DNA from: Hyphomicrobiales bacterium
Lineage (GTDB): Bacteria > Pseudomonadota > Alphaproteobacteria > Rhodospirillales > JACKKN01
Assembly: GCA_024236415.1 (NCBI GenBank)
Contig: JACKKN010000020.1
Span: 1-56,029, forward strand
Length of the DNA: 56,029 nt
Direction of reading: 5' to 3'
Shown: positions 24,589 through 32,433 of the stretch, piece after piece
How positions within the stretch are numbered: position 1 is the stretch's first letter
How the letters are laid out: each line of letters starts with the position of its first letter
Translations under genes and position numbers: made by a program
Notes under the pieces: model-generated
What the model was told of the DNA's origin: nothing
The model's database searches: none
Seen by the model: the letters and a program-made list of their open reading frames with translations, nothing else

Positions 24589-25479
24589 CTATTCCGCGTC
24601 GCCGCCGCCCTCGGCCTCTTCGCGCAGGACCTCGGGCAGTTCGGCGCGGTGGAAGCCCTCGTAGGGGCGGGACTTGTCGTGGTCCGGCAGATCCAGGTGC
24701 ACGGGCATGTTGGGCGCCGCGCCGTCGACGCGGATGCACGAGCCCGAGATGAACCCCGCCGCCGGCGACAGCAGGAACACGATGGCCGCCGAGACCTCGG
24801 CCTCGGTGCCATAGCGGCGCAGGGCGGGAAACCGGCGCAGGGTCTTCATGTGGGCGCGGCCCTCCGCGTCGTAGGTGTCCAGCCCCGACGAGGCGATCCA
24901 CCCCGGCGCCACGGCGTTGACCCGCACCCCCGAATGGGCCCATTCCACCGCCGCCGTGCGGGTCAGGTTCAGCATCCCGGCCCGGGCCGCGCCGGAATGG
25001 CCCATGGTGGCCATGGATCGCCACATGTCGGCAATGATGTTGACCATGGACCCGCCGCGGTCGCGCATGCACTGGGTATAGACCTCGCGGCTGACCAGGA
25101 AACCGCCGGTCAGGTTGGTGGCCACCACGGCGTTCCAGCCGTTGGCGGTGATGTCCTCCAGCTTGGCGGGAAACTGCCCGCCGGCGTTGTTGACCAGGCC
25201 GCTGACGGGCCCGTTGCGCGCCAGGATGGCGGCGATGCCGTCACGCACCGCGCCCTCGTCGCGGATGTCGAAGGCCTGCGTGTCCACGGCGCCGCCGTCC
25301 TCGGCCACCTCGGCCGCGACCCGGTCCAGCTTCCCGACGTTGCGCCCCACCAGCACCACCCGCGCCCCCAGGGCGGACAGCTCGTGGGCCGTGCAGCGGC
25401 CGATGCCGCTGCCGCCGCCGGTGACGATCACGGTCTGGCCCTGAAAAAGGCCGGGTCTGAACACGGAATCATAGGACAT
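24589..25479 (-). CDS. SDR oxidoreductase, enoyl-CoA/dienoyl-CoA reductase-like
   Basis: This is a 296-residue Rossmann protein. The cofactor motif is TGGGSGIGRCTAHEL, with the Gly pattern of classical SDRs, and NNAGG follows. At the catalytic position the chain reads GHSGAARAGMLNLTR, so the YxxxK pair of classical SDRs is missing. HSGAARAG at that place is typical of peroxisomal trans-2-enoyl-CoA reductase and 2,4-dienoyl-CoA reductase relatives, which work without the Tyr. Reduction of an unsaturated acyl-CoA is therefore the best guess. An acidic C-terminal tail of about 40 residues follows the fold. The gene is divergent from phnW. Confidence 0.78.
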   Translation of the reverse strand: MSYDSVFRPGLFQGQTVIVTGGGSGIGRCTAHELSALGARVVLVGRNVGKLDRVAAEVAEDGGAVDTQAFDIRDEGAVRDGIAAILARNGPVSGLVNNAGGQFPAKLEDITANGWNAVVATNLTGGFLVSREVYTQCMRDRGGSMVNIIADMWRSMATMGHSGAARAGMLNLTRTAAVEWAHSGVRVNAVAPGWIASSGLDTYDAEGRAHMKTLRRFPALRRYGTEAEVSAAIVFLLSPAAGFISGSCIRVDGAAPNMPVHLDLPDHDKSRPYEGFHRAELPEVLREEAEGGGDAE

Positions 25480-25873
25480 GCTGGAGTCTCCCGGGGAATG
25501 CCGCCGGGCGATTAGGGCCCGCGCGCCCGGCCCCGTCAACCGGCTTGATGGACCCTGGCCGCGCCCCGCGCGGCACCGGGACAAGGGGCTGGCCGCGCCC
25601 CGCGCGGCGGTGGAACAAGGGGCTGGCCGCGCCCCGCGCGGCGGCGGGACAAGGGGCTGGCCGCCGGTCCGGCGGGCGCCTAACATCGCCGGGTCCGGTT
25701 CCGCGATCGGGGGCCGTCCACTTGTCGGGCCGGCCCCATCTGGACTCATAAATTTCACGAAACTGTCCGGCAATTGTTGTGGCTTTTTGACCGATTCTGC
25801 CCGATAATGCCGCCACGCCACGGAACGGGCCCCCGGCCGGGGTCAAGGGCCGGAAGCCCCTGGGAGAACTGAC
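25480..25873. other. Divergent intergenic region with tandem repeats, SDR / phnW
   Basis: This is a 394-bp gap. Bases 25557-25658 hold three 34-bp direct repeats (separate entry). Bases 25745-25810 are AT-richer and include GATAAT at 25803-25808, a plausible -10 for phnW, though the nearest -35-like hexamer (TTGTGG, 25777) is 20 bp away. GGGAGAACTGAC just before the GTG at 25874 serves as the phnW ribosome site. Reading frames across the repeats are low-complexity and are not taken as genes. Confidence 0.55.
25557..25658. repeat. Three tandem copies of a 34-bp GC-rich unit
   Basis: Units run 25557-25590, 25591-25624 and 25625-25658, each beginning GGCCGCGCCCCGCGCGGC and ending ACAAGGGGCT. 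Copies differ at only a few positions in the middle (ACCGGG, GGTGGA, GGCGGG); a degenerate fourth start follows at 25659. The leading half of each unit is nearly self-complementary and could form a small hairpin. Units are head to tail with no unique spacers, so this is not CRISPR. Confidence 0.85.
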
Positions 25874-27004
25874 GTGCCACGCGACAACGACGATCCGCTG
25901 CTGCTGACCCCCGGTCCGCTGACCACCTCCGCCGCCACCAAGGCAGCCATGCTGCACGACTGGGGCTCGCGCGACGACAACTTCATCGCCATCAACGCCC
26001 GCGTGCGGCGGCGCCTGCTGGACATCGCCCAGGCCGCCGACAGCCACGTCTGCGTGCCCCTGCAGGGCAGCGGCACCTTCGTGGTCGAGGCCGCCCTGGG
26101 CACCCTGGTGCCGCGCGCCGGCAAGGCCCTGATCCTGATCAACGGCGCCTATGGCAAGCGCATGGCGAAGATCCTGGATTACATGGGCCGCGCCTACGCG
26201 GTCCACGAAACGGCCGAGAATTCGCCCCCCGACCCGGCGGACGTGGACGCCCTGCTGGCCGGCGACCCGGCCATCACCCACGTCCTGGCCGTGCACTGCG
26301 AAACCACGTCGGGCATCCTCAACCCCATCGAGGCCATCGCCGCCGTGGTCGCCGCCCGCGGCCGGCGCCTGATCATCGACGCCATGAGCGCCTTCGGTGC
26401 CATCGCCCTGGACGCCCGCGCCGTGCCCTTCGACGCCGTCATGGCATCGTCCAACAAGTGCCTCGAAGGCGTGCCGGGCATGGGCTTCGCCCTGATCCGC
26501 AAGGCGGCGCTGGAAGAGGCCGCCGGCAACGCCCATTCCCTCAGCCTGGACCTGTACGACCAGTGGGTGGCCATGGAGAAGAACGCCCAGTGGCGCTTCA
26601 CCCCGCCGACCCACGTCATCGTCGCCTTCGACAAGGCGCTGGACCAGTTCGAGGCCGCGGGCGGGGTCGCCGGTCGCCACGACCGCTATGCCGGCAACTG
26701 CCGCATCCTGGTCGAGGGCATGGCCGCCCTGGGGTTTAGGACCCTGCTGCCGCCGGACTTGCAGGCGCCCATCATCGTCACCTTCCACATGCCGGCCGAC
26801 CCGGCGTTCCAGTTCCAGCGATTTTACGACTCCCTCAAGGACAGGGGATTCGTCATCTATCCCGGCAAGCTGACCGTGGCCGATTCGTTCCGCATCGGCT
26901 GCATCGGCGACCTGCACGCCGACGACATGAAGGCCGCCCTGGCTGCCATCGAGACCACCCTGCGGGAGATGGGCGTCGCCTCCGGCGCCCCGCCGCAGGC
27001 CTGA
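25874..27004 (+). CDS. phnW: 2-aminoethylphosphonate-pyruvate transaminase
   Basis: PhnW moves the amino group of AEP to pyruvate, giving phosphonoacetaldehyde and alanine. It is 376 residues long, of fold type I PLP class V. The start of the chain, LLLTPGPLTTSAATKAAM, and GSGTFVVEAALGTLVP are family signatures. IIDAMSAFG places the cofactor Asp at 169, and ASSNKCLEGVPG gives the PLP Lys at 195, one residue off the Lys194 of the Salmonella enzyme. The start is GTG 25874 behind a GGGAG ribosome site. It is followed 40 bp later by phnX, completing the AEP to acetaldehyde route. Confidence 0.95.
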   Translation: MPRDNDDPLLLTPGPLTTSAATKAAMLHDWGSRDDNFIAINARVRRRLLDIAQAADSHVCVPLQGSGTFVVEAALGTLVPRAGKALILINGAYGKRMAKILDYMGRAYAVHETAENSPPDPADVDALLAGDPAITHVLAVHCETTSGILNPIEAIAAVVAARGRRLIIDAMSAFGAIALDARAVPFDAVMASSNKCLEGVPGMGFALIRKAALEEAAGNAHSLSLDLYDQWVAMEKNAQWRFTPPTHVIVAFDKALDQFEAAGGVAGRHDRYAGNCRILVEGMAALGFRTLLPPDLQAPIIVTFHMPADPAFQFQRFYDSLKDRGFVIYPGKLTVADSFRIGCIGDLHADDMKAALAAIETTLREMGVASGAPPQA

Positions 27005-27044
27005 TCCCCCAACCCGACACTTGGTCATTGAGAAGGACTTTTCC

Positions 27045-27893
27045 ATGCGCGTTCGCAACGAGTACACCTACACCCGGACCTACAACGGTCCGGTCAAGGC
27101 GGTGATCCTGGACTGGAGCGGCACCGCCGCCGACGCCTACGTCATCGCCCCGGCCGTGGTCTTCGTCGAGGTCTTCAAGAAGCAGGGCGTGGAGATCTCC
27201 ATGACCGAGGCGCGCGGCCCCATGGGCCTGCGCAAGGACCTGCACATCAAGGCCCTGACCGAAGAGCCGGCGATCCGCGACCGCTGGAAGTCCATCAAGG
27301 GCAAGCTCCCCGACCAGTCCGACGTGGATGCCATGTTCGCCGATTTCGTGCCCCTGCAGCTCGACTGCCTGCGCCAGTACGCCGGCCTGCTGCCGGGCGT
27401 GGCCGAGGTGACCCAGGAGCTGCGCCGGCGCGGCATCAAGCTGGGCAGCTCCACCGGCTTCACCAAGGACATGGTGGCGATCCTGCGCGAGGAGGCCGAG
27501 AAGCAGGGCTACACCCTGGACTGCTCGGTGGCCGGTGACGAGGTCATCCACGGCGCCCGGCCCAAGCCGCACATGGTGTACCGCAACATGGACCTGCTGG
27601 ACATCTCGCCGATCCAGTCCGTGGTCAAGGTGGACGACACCGTCTCGGGCGTCGGCGAGGCCCTGGAGGCCGGCTGCTGGGGCGTGGGCGTGACCCGCTA
27701 CTCCAACTACATGGACATCTCGACCATCGAGGAGGCCGAGGCCCTGCCCGCCGAGGAGATCGAACGCCGCCACGAGATGACCAAGGAGATGCTGCGCAAG
27801 TCCGGCGCCCATTACGTCATCGACAGCACGGCGGACCTGCTGCCGGTGATCGACGACATCAACGAGCGCCTGGCCCGCGGCGAGCGGCCGTAG
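27045..27893 (+). CDS. phnX: Phosphonoacetaldehyde hydrolase (phosphonatase)
   Basis: PhnX cleaves the C-P bond of phosphonoacetaldehyde to acetaldehyde and phosphate. The 282-residue protein is a HAD hydrolase with nucleophile Asp23 in ILDWSGTAAD; Ser replaces the more usual Ala after Trp. The Schiff-base Lys is at 64 in the cap (GPMGLRKDLHIKAL). Further motifs are GSSTGFTKDM and VVKVDDTVSGVGEAL, where Asp replaces the usual Gly. The N-terminus is about 13 residues longer than the Bacillus enzyme. Start 27045 has GAGAAGGAC upstream. It closes the phn operon with a strong terminator 25 bp after the stop. Confidence 0.95.
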   Translation: MRVRNEYTYTRTYNGPVKAVILDWSGTAADAYVIAPAVVFVEVFKKQGVEISMTEARGPMGLRKDLHIKALTEEPAIRDRWKSIKGKLPDQSDVDAMFADFVPLQLDCLRQYAGLLPGVAEVTQELRRRGIKLGSSTGFTKDMVAILREEAEKQGYTLDCSVAGDEVIHGARPKPHMVYRNMDLLDISPIQSVVKVDDTVSGVGEALEAGCWGVGVTRYSNYMDISTIEEAEALPAEEIERRHEMTKEMLRKSGAHYVIDSTADLLPVIDDINERLARGERP

Positions 27894-27917
27894 GCTCTCG
27901 GCACCTCGCGGAAACAG

Positions 27918-27945
27918 GGGCGCGGCCGTCCGGCCGCGCCCTTTT
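27918..27945 (+). terminator. Rho-independent terminator of phnWX
   Basis: A 10-bp perfect stem (GGGCGCGGCC with GGCCGCGCCC) and a 4-base loop are followed at once by TTTT. It sits 25 bp after the phnX stop. The convergent DUF1624 gene ends a few bases further on, so the hairpin may also serve the other strand, although the T-run is weaker there. Confidence 0.85.
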
Positions 27946-27949
27946 CCGT

Positions 27950-28702
27950 TCAGCCCATGGTCAGGGTGGTCAGCAGGTACAGCCCGCCGAACAGCAGCGG
28001 CTGGTGCACCATGTAGATCAGCAGGCTGTAGCGCCCGGCCAGGCGCAGGGCGCGGGCCGGCGGCGCCCTGTCCGACCAGTCCAGCGCCGGCGGCAGGCGG
28101 CCGTCGCGCAGCACCGCGCGCCCGGTCACGGCCCCGGCCAGGGCGACCCCGAACCAGGGGAACAGGGGCACGAAGTCCGACGACAGGACCACGTAGGGGG
28201 CCAGCCCGGTCCAGGCCAGCAGGGGGTGGCCGAAGGCCGGCCCGGTCAGCAGGTCCGGCGCCGCGAAGCAGAACAGGGCCAGGGCCGCCAGGCCCACCGT
28301 GGGCAGGCGCAGGCAGGGCACAATCAGCAGGGCGGCCAGGGCCATGTGGTGCAGGATGCCGAAGAAGATGAAGGTTTCCGGGTCCATGGCCCAGGTCGCC
28401 GCCGAGATGGCCGCGGCACAGCCGGCCACCAGGGCGAAGCGGCGCCAGAAGGCCGGCGCCGACAGGCCGCGCCGGCGCGCCATCACCTGCGCCACCCCCA
28501 TGACGAACAGGAAGGTGCCGGCGATGCAGCGGGCGAACCAGATCCAGGCCGGGTCCTCGAAGATGCGGAAGTCGGCGAGGCCGAAGAAGGTCAGGTCCCA
28601 GGAGAAGTGGTAGACCACCATGGCCAGGATGGCGACGCCGCGCACCATGTCCAGGCTGGCGTGGCGGGGCCGGTCGGCCCCGGCGGCGGCGGCGAGCTTC
28701 AT
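27950..28702 (-). CDS. DUF1624 membrane protein (HGSNAT catalytic-domain-like)
   Basis: This is a 250-residue polytopic membrane protein with about seven TM helices. The opening LDMVRGVAILAMVVYHFSWDLTFFG and the late YSLLIYMVHQPLLFGGLY are the signature of DUF1624, related to the acyltransferase fold of heparan-alpha-glucosaminide N-acetyltransferase. A role in acylating an extracytoplasmic sugar or lipid is inferred from the fold only. ATG 28702 has a GAGGACGG ribosome site; the alternative at 28726 does not. It is divergent from the small secreted protein gene. Confidence 0.78.
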   Translation of the reverse strand: MKLAAAAGADRPRHASLDMVRGVAILAMVVYHFSWDLTFFGLADFRIFEDPAWIWFARCIAGTFLFVMGVAQVMARRRGLSAPAFWRRFALVAGCAAAISAATWAMDPETFIFFGILHHMALAALLIVPCLRLPTVGLAALALFCFAAPDLLTGPAFGHPLLAWTGLAPYVVLSSDFVPLFPWFGVALAGAVTGRAVLRDGRLPPALDWSDRAPPARALRLAGRYSLLIYMVHQPLLFGGLYLLTTLTMG

Positions 28703-28796
28703 GGTCCCGTCCTCGGCGAACCCCATCGGTCGGCGCATGGCGGCACGAAAGGACTTGCCGCGCCGCCCTGCCCGTCCGCACAATAGGGCGGAAACC

Positions 28797-29267
28797 ATGG
28801 CCATGCGAACCCTTCTCTTGGTGCTGATCGCCCTGGCGGCGACGTCCGGCCCGTCGGCCGCCGGCGACGCCGTTGCGGAAAGCGACCTGGTCGGCAACTG
28901 GTCGGGGCCGAACCTGGCCCGGCATCCCTACAATTCGCGGACGGTCGGGAGCTGCATGGGCCTGGCCTGGCGGTTCCGCGCCGACCGCACGGTGGCGGTC
29001 GACCATCCCGATTCCTTCGGCTACTCCTGGTCGCTGGGCGGCTGGACGCTGCTGCACGCGGACGACGGCACGGCCGAGCTGCGCCTGCGCCTGGTGCACC
29101 TGCACAGCCTCAGTCCCGCCGCCTTCTCGGAGCTGCGCTTCACCGGCCTGCACCTGGCCGATGGCCGCCTGACCTTCGCCGTGGACGGAACCAGCTACGC
29201 CCAGGGCCGGCCGGGGCCGCCCCTGGGCAGCCTCGGGACGCGCAACTGGCTCTGCCGCGCGAAATAG
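28797..29267 (+). CDS. Small secreted protein of unknown function
   Basis: This is a 156-residue protein with a clear signal peptide (RTLLLVLIALAATSGPSAAG), so periplasmic or outer. The mature part is beta-rich with Trp/Gly patterns (LVGNWSGPNLAR, WSLGGWTLLH, LRFTGLHLADGRLTF) that look like a small lipocalin-like or barrel domain, but I cannot place it in a family. Two cysteines, in GSCMG and at the C-terminal WLCR, could pair. ATG 28797 opens the signal peptide. It ends 8 bp before the convergent MBL gene. Confidence 0.6.
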   Translation: MAMRTLLLVLIALAATSGPSAAGDAVAESDLVGNWSGPNLARHPYNSRTVGSCMGLAWRFRADRTVAVDHPDSFGYSWSLGGWTLLHADDGTAELRLRLVHLHSLSPAAFSELRFTGLHLADGRLTFAVDGTSYAQGRPGPPLGSLGTRNWLCRAK

Positions 29268-29275
29268 CCCCCCGC

Positions 29276-30136
29276 CTAGAACACGTTCAGCGGGATCTTC
29301 AGGAACCGCCCGCCGCCGGCCTCGGCGTCGGGCAGGCGCCCGGCGCGGATGTTGACCTGCACCGCCGGCAGGATCAGGGCCGGCATGTTCAACTCCCTGT
29401 CCCTGGCCGTGCGCATGGCCACGAAGTCGTCCTCGGTGACGCCGTCGTGCAGGTGGATGTTGCCGGCCCGCTGCGCCGCCACCGTGGTCTCCCAGGCGAT
29501 GTCGCGGCCTTCGGCCCCATAGTCGTGGCACATGAACAGGCGGGTTTCGCCGGGCAGGTCCAGCAGCCGCCGCACCGACCGGTACAGGGCCCGCGCGTCG
29601 CCGTTGGGGAAGTCGCAGCGGGCCGAACCGTAGTCGGGCATGAACAGGGTGTCGCCGACGAAGCAGGCATCGCCGATCAGGTAGGCGCTGCAGGCCGGCG
29701 TGTGCCCGGGCACGTGCAGCACGGTCGCCGTCAGGTTGCCGATGGCGAAGGTCTCGCCATCGCCGAACAGGCGGTCGAACTGGCGCCCGTCCGCGGCGAA
29801 GGCGTCACCCAGGCCATAGACGGCGCGGAAGGTCTCCTGCACCCGCCCCACCTGGTCGCCGATGCCCGTGGCCGCGCCCAGGACCCCCTTCAGGTGGTCC
29901 ATGGCCGACAGGTGGTCGGCGTGGACGTGGGTGTCCAGGACCCACCGCACGGTCAGCCCGGCCTGGCGCACGTGGTCCACCACCGCGTCGGCCGAGGCCG
30001 TGGCGGTGCGCCCGGCCGCCGCGTCGTAGTCCAATACCGGGTCGATGACCGCCGCGGCCCCGGTCGCCGGGTCCGACACCACGTAGGTGACGGTAGAGGT
30101 CGCGCGGTCGAAGAATGCCTTGATGTCCGGGTTCAT
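29276..30136 (-). CDS. MBL-fold hydrolase, persulfide-dioxygenase/Blh-like
   Basis: This is a 286-residue metallo-beta-lactamase-fold enzyme. The metal motif THVHADHLS has His70, His72, Asp74 and His75, followed by HVPGHTPACSAYLIGD, FVGDTLFMPDYGSARCDFP and FMCHDYG. These match the ETHE1/Blh-type group, which oxidises glutathione persulfide to sulfite, more than the glyoxalase II group. The divergent neighbour is a TauE/SafE exporter that could export the sulfite product. The same pairing occurs in BigR-controlled operons of other proteobacteria, but no bigR is seen here. Confidence 0.83.
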   Translation of the reverse strand: MNPDIKAFFDRATSTVTYVVSDPATGAAAVIDPVLDYDAAAGRTATASADAVVDHVRQAGLTVRWVLDTHVHADHLSAMDHLKGVLGAATGIGDQVGRVQETFRAVYGLGDAFAADGRQFDRLFGDGETFAIGNLTATVLHVPGHTPACSAYLIGDACFVGDTLFMPDYGSARCDFPNGDARALYRSVRRLLDLPGETRLFMCHDYGAEGRDIAWETTVAAQRAGNIHLHDGVTEDDFVAMRTARDRELNMPALILPAVQVNIRAGRLPDAEAGGGRFLKIPLNVF

Positions 30137-30195
30137 GGGATCTCCTCAATTCCTTGCCACCCCCAACATGGGGTCGACGCCGCGGCGGCGCCAGG

Positions 30196-30239
30196 GGCCG
30201 GGATTTCCCTTGACCCTGCCGGTGGTGCGTACTAGGAAC
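30196..30239 (+). promoter_or_regulatory. Upstream element A, before the first TauE/SafE gene
   Basis: A 44-nt block begins GGCCGGGA, continues with TCCC then TTGACC (30210-30215), and after 14 bp has TACTAG followed by GAAC. The GGGATTTCCC stretch within it is nearly symmetric. The same block, spaced alike, occurs before the second exporter gene (31334-31377), at almost equal distance from its ATG (169 versus 171 nt counted from TTGACC). It is probably a promoter or operator copied with the gene. Confidence 0.55.
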
Positions 30240-30378
30240 CGGTCCCATAGAGGATCGGAGTCCCGCTCCCCTCCCCTAACGCCAGACCCAACCCCTTGCC
30301 GCGGCCCGCCCGGGCGTGCCGCGACGGCGCGGCGTTTCCCCACCGGTCGCCCGCCCGAAACCCGACGGTTCACGCCCC

Positions 30379-31284
30379 ATGCACGTGTCCCTGCCCATCG
30401 CCGGCACCTCGATCAACATCTTCATCCTGCTGGGCATGGGTGGCGGCGTCGGCTTCCTGTCGGGGCTGTTCGGGGTCGGCGGCGGATTCCTGATGACCCC
30501 GCTGCTGATCTTCGTCGGCATTCCGGCGCCGGTGGCCGTGGCCACGGGCGCCAACCAGATCGTGGCCTCCTCGGTCTCCGGCGTGCTGGCCCACTGGCGC
30601 CGCGGCAACGTGGACTTCCCCATGGGCCTGATCCTGCTGGCCGGCGGCGTGGTGGGGTCCAGTTTCGGGGTCTGGCTGTTCAGCCTGTTGCAGCAACTGG
30701 GCCAGATCGACCTGGTGATCAAGCTGTCCTACGTGGTGTTCCTGGGCATCATCGGCGGTCTGATGTTCGTCGAGTCCGTGGGCGCCCTGCTGCGCCGCGG
30801 CCGCGCCGGGCCGCCGCGGCGGCGCCAGCACAACCGGTTGCAGGGCCTGCCGTTCAAGATGCGGTTCCGCAAGTCGCGCCTGTACATCAGCGCCCTGCTG
30901 CCCCTGGCCGTGGGCTTCGTGGTCGGCGTCCTGGCCGCCATCATGGGGGTCGGCGGCGGCTTCGTCATGGTCCCGGCCATGATCTACCTGATCGGCATGC
31001 CGACCTCGGTCATGGTCGGCACGTCCCTGTTCCAGATCATCTTCGTCACCGCCAACACCACCTTCCTGCAGGCCACCATGAACCACACGGTCGACATCGT
31101 CCTGGCCGTGATCCTGCTGATCGGCGGCGTCATCGGCGCCCAGTTCGGGGCCCGCGTCGGCGCCAAGCTGAACGGCGAGCAGTTGCGCGTGCTGCTGGCC
31201 CTGATGGTCATCGCCGTCTGCGTCAAGCTGGGCTACGAGCTGGTGATCCCGCCGGCGGACCTGTACTCGATCCACGGCGGCTGA
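30379..31284 (+). CDS. TauE/SafE (TSUP) anion exporter, copy 1
   Basis: This is a 301-residue inner-membrane protein with about eight TM helices in two related halves. The hallmark Gly-rich loops are FLSGLFGVGGGFLMTPLLI near the N-terminus and AIMGVGGGFVMVPAMIYLIG in the second half. TSUP members export sulfite, sulfoacetate or related organosulfonates. It is about four-fifths identical by eye to the next gene, so the pair is a tandem duplication. Its divergent neighbour is a persulfide-dioxygenase-like enzyme, which would make sulfite the favoured substrate. ATG 30379 is chosen because it aligns with the second copy. Confidence 0.85.
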   Translation: MHVSLPIAGTSINIFILLGMGGGVGFLSGLFGVGGGFLMTPLLIFVGIPAPVAVATGANQIVASSVSGVLAHWRRGNVDFPMGLILLAGGVVGSSFGVWLFSLLQQLGQIDLVIKLSYVVFLGIIGGLMFVESVGALLRRGRAGPPRRRQHNRLQGLPFKMRFRKSRLYISALLPLAVGFVVGVLAAIMGVGGGFVMVPAMIYLIGMPTSVMVGTSLFQIIFVTANTTFLQATMNHTVDIVLAVILLIGGVIGAQFGARVGAKLNGEQLRVLLALMVIAVCVKLGYELVIPPADLYSIHGG

Positions 31285-31333
31285 CCGGCCCCGCGGCGGC
31301 GGATCGGCCGCCGGAGCGGGCGGCGCGCCGGAC

Positions 31334-31377
31334 GGCCGGGAAATCCCTTGACCTCGTGGAGTCGAAGTATTAGAAAC
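31334..31377 (+). promoter_or_regulatory. Upstream element B, before the second TauE/SafE gene
   Basis: This is the partner of element A. GGCCGGGA (31334-31341) is followed by ATCCC, TTGACC (31348-31353), 14 bp, TATTAG, then AAAC. Immediately after, GAAGT/ACTTC repeats (31365-31387) form small overlapping inverted repeats not present in copy A. Conservation of only this block, while the rest of the leader differs, suggests a selected function rather than recent duplication alone. Confidence 0.55.
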
Positions 31378-31518
31378 TTCTGAAGTAATGGAATGGGGTT
31401 CCCTCCCCTCCATTTTGCCCGCATTGATTTTTTTAACTGCGGCCCGGGGTTACACAGCCGGAATGGCACGGCTTTACCGTGACCGAGGACGCGCCAGTCA
31501 ATTGTCGGTTTGCCCCGA

Positions 31519-32433
31519 ATGCAGCTTTATCTTCCCATCGCCGAGACTTCGATCAACATCTTCATCCTCCTCGGCATGGGTGGTGGCGTCGGCTTCCTGT
31601 CGGGGCTGTTCGGGGTCGGCGGCGGGTTCCTGATGACGCCCCTGCTGATCTTCGTCGGCATCCCCCCCACCGTGGCCGTGGCCACCGAGGCCAACCAGAT
31701 CGTGGCCTCCTCGGTATCGGGCGTGCTGGCCCATTGGCGCCGCGGCAACGTGGACTTCAAGATGGGGCTGATGCTGCTGATCGGCGGCGTCATCGGCTCG
31801 ACCTTCGGCGTCTGGCTGTTCAGCCTGTTGAAGCAGCTCGGCCAGATCGACCTGGTCATCAAGCTGTCCTACGTCATCTTCCTCAGCATCATCGGCAGCC
31901 TGATGTTCGTCGAAGCGACCCGCGCCATGCTGCGCAGCCGCAAGGCCGGCCCGCCCAAGCGGCACCAGCACACCTGGATGCACGGCCTGCCGTTCAAGAT
32001 GCGGTTCCGCCGCTCGCGCCTGTACATCAGCGCCCTGTTGCCCGTCACCGTCGGGGTCCTGGTGGGCATCCTGGCGGCCATCATGGGCGTCGGCGGCGGT
32101 TTCGTCATGGTCCCGGCCATGATCTACCTGATCGGCATGCCGACCTCGGTGGTGGTCGGCACCTCGCTGTTCCAGATCATCTTCGTCACCGCCAACGCCA
32201 CCTTCCTGCAGGCGACCATGAACCAGACCGTGGACATCGTGCTGGCGCTGATCCTGCTGATCGGCGGCGTCATCGGCGCCCAGTTCGGCGCCCGCGCCGG
32301 GGTCAAGCTGAAGGGCGAACAGTTGCGCGTGCTGCTGGCGCTGATGGTCCTTGCCGTGTGCGGCAAGCTGGGCTTCGACCTGGTGGCCACGCCGGCGGAC
32401 CTGTTCACCCTGCATACCAGCGGGGGTCATTGA
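31519..32433 (+). CDS. TauE/SafE (TSUP) anion exporter, copy 2
   Basis: This 304-residue membrane exporter is the close paralogue of the preceding gene. Both Gly-rich loops are unchanged, and differences concentrate in the central cytoplasmic loop (about residues 130-155, with basic residues) and the C-terminus (LHTSGGH). The ATG at 31519 matches the start of copy 1. Its TGA overlaps the start of the TIGR02186 gene, so the second copy leads an operon with that gene and a universal stress protein. The retained pair may differ in substrate or in regulation. Confidence 0.85.
   Translation: MQLYLPIAETSINIFILLGMGGGVGFLSGLFGVGGGFLMTPLLIFVGIPPTVAVATEANQIVASSVSGVLAHWRRGNVDFKMGLMLLIGGVIGSTFGVWLFSLLKQLGQIDLVIKLSYVIFLSIIGSLMFVEATRAMLRSRKAGPPKRHQHTWMHGLPFKMRFRRSRLYISALLPVTVGVLVGILAAIMGVGGGFVMVPAMIYLIGMPTSVVVGTSLFQIIFVTANATFLQATMNQTVDIVLALILLIGGVIGAQFGARAGVKLKGEQLRVLLALMVLAVCGKLGFDLVATPADLFTLHTSGGH

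Noticed and set aside
25557..25658. Short tandem repeats considered as a CRISPR array
   Set aside because: Units are contiguous with no unique spacers and no cas genes are nearby.
25469..27067. Long minus-strand frame across the 34-bp repeats and opposite phnW
   Set aside because: It is antisense to phnW, and the repeat part gives a low-complexity Ala/Arg/Gly peptide; a real SDR start lies at 25479.
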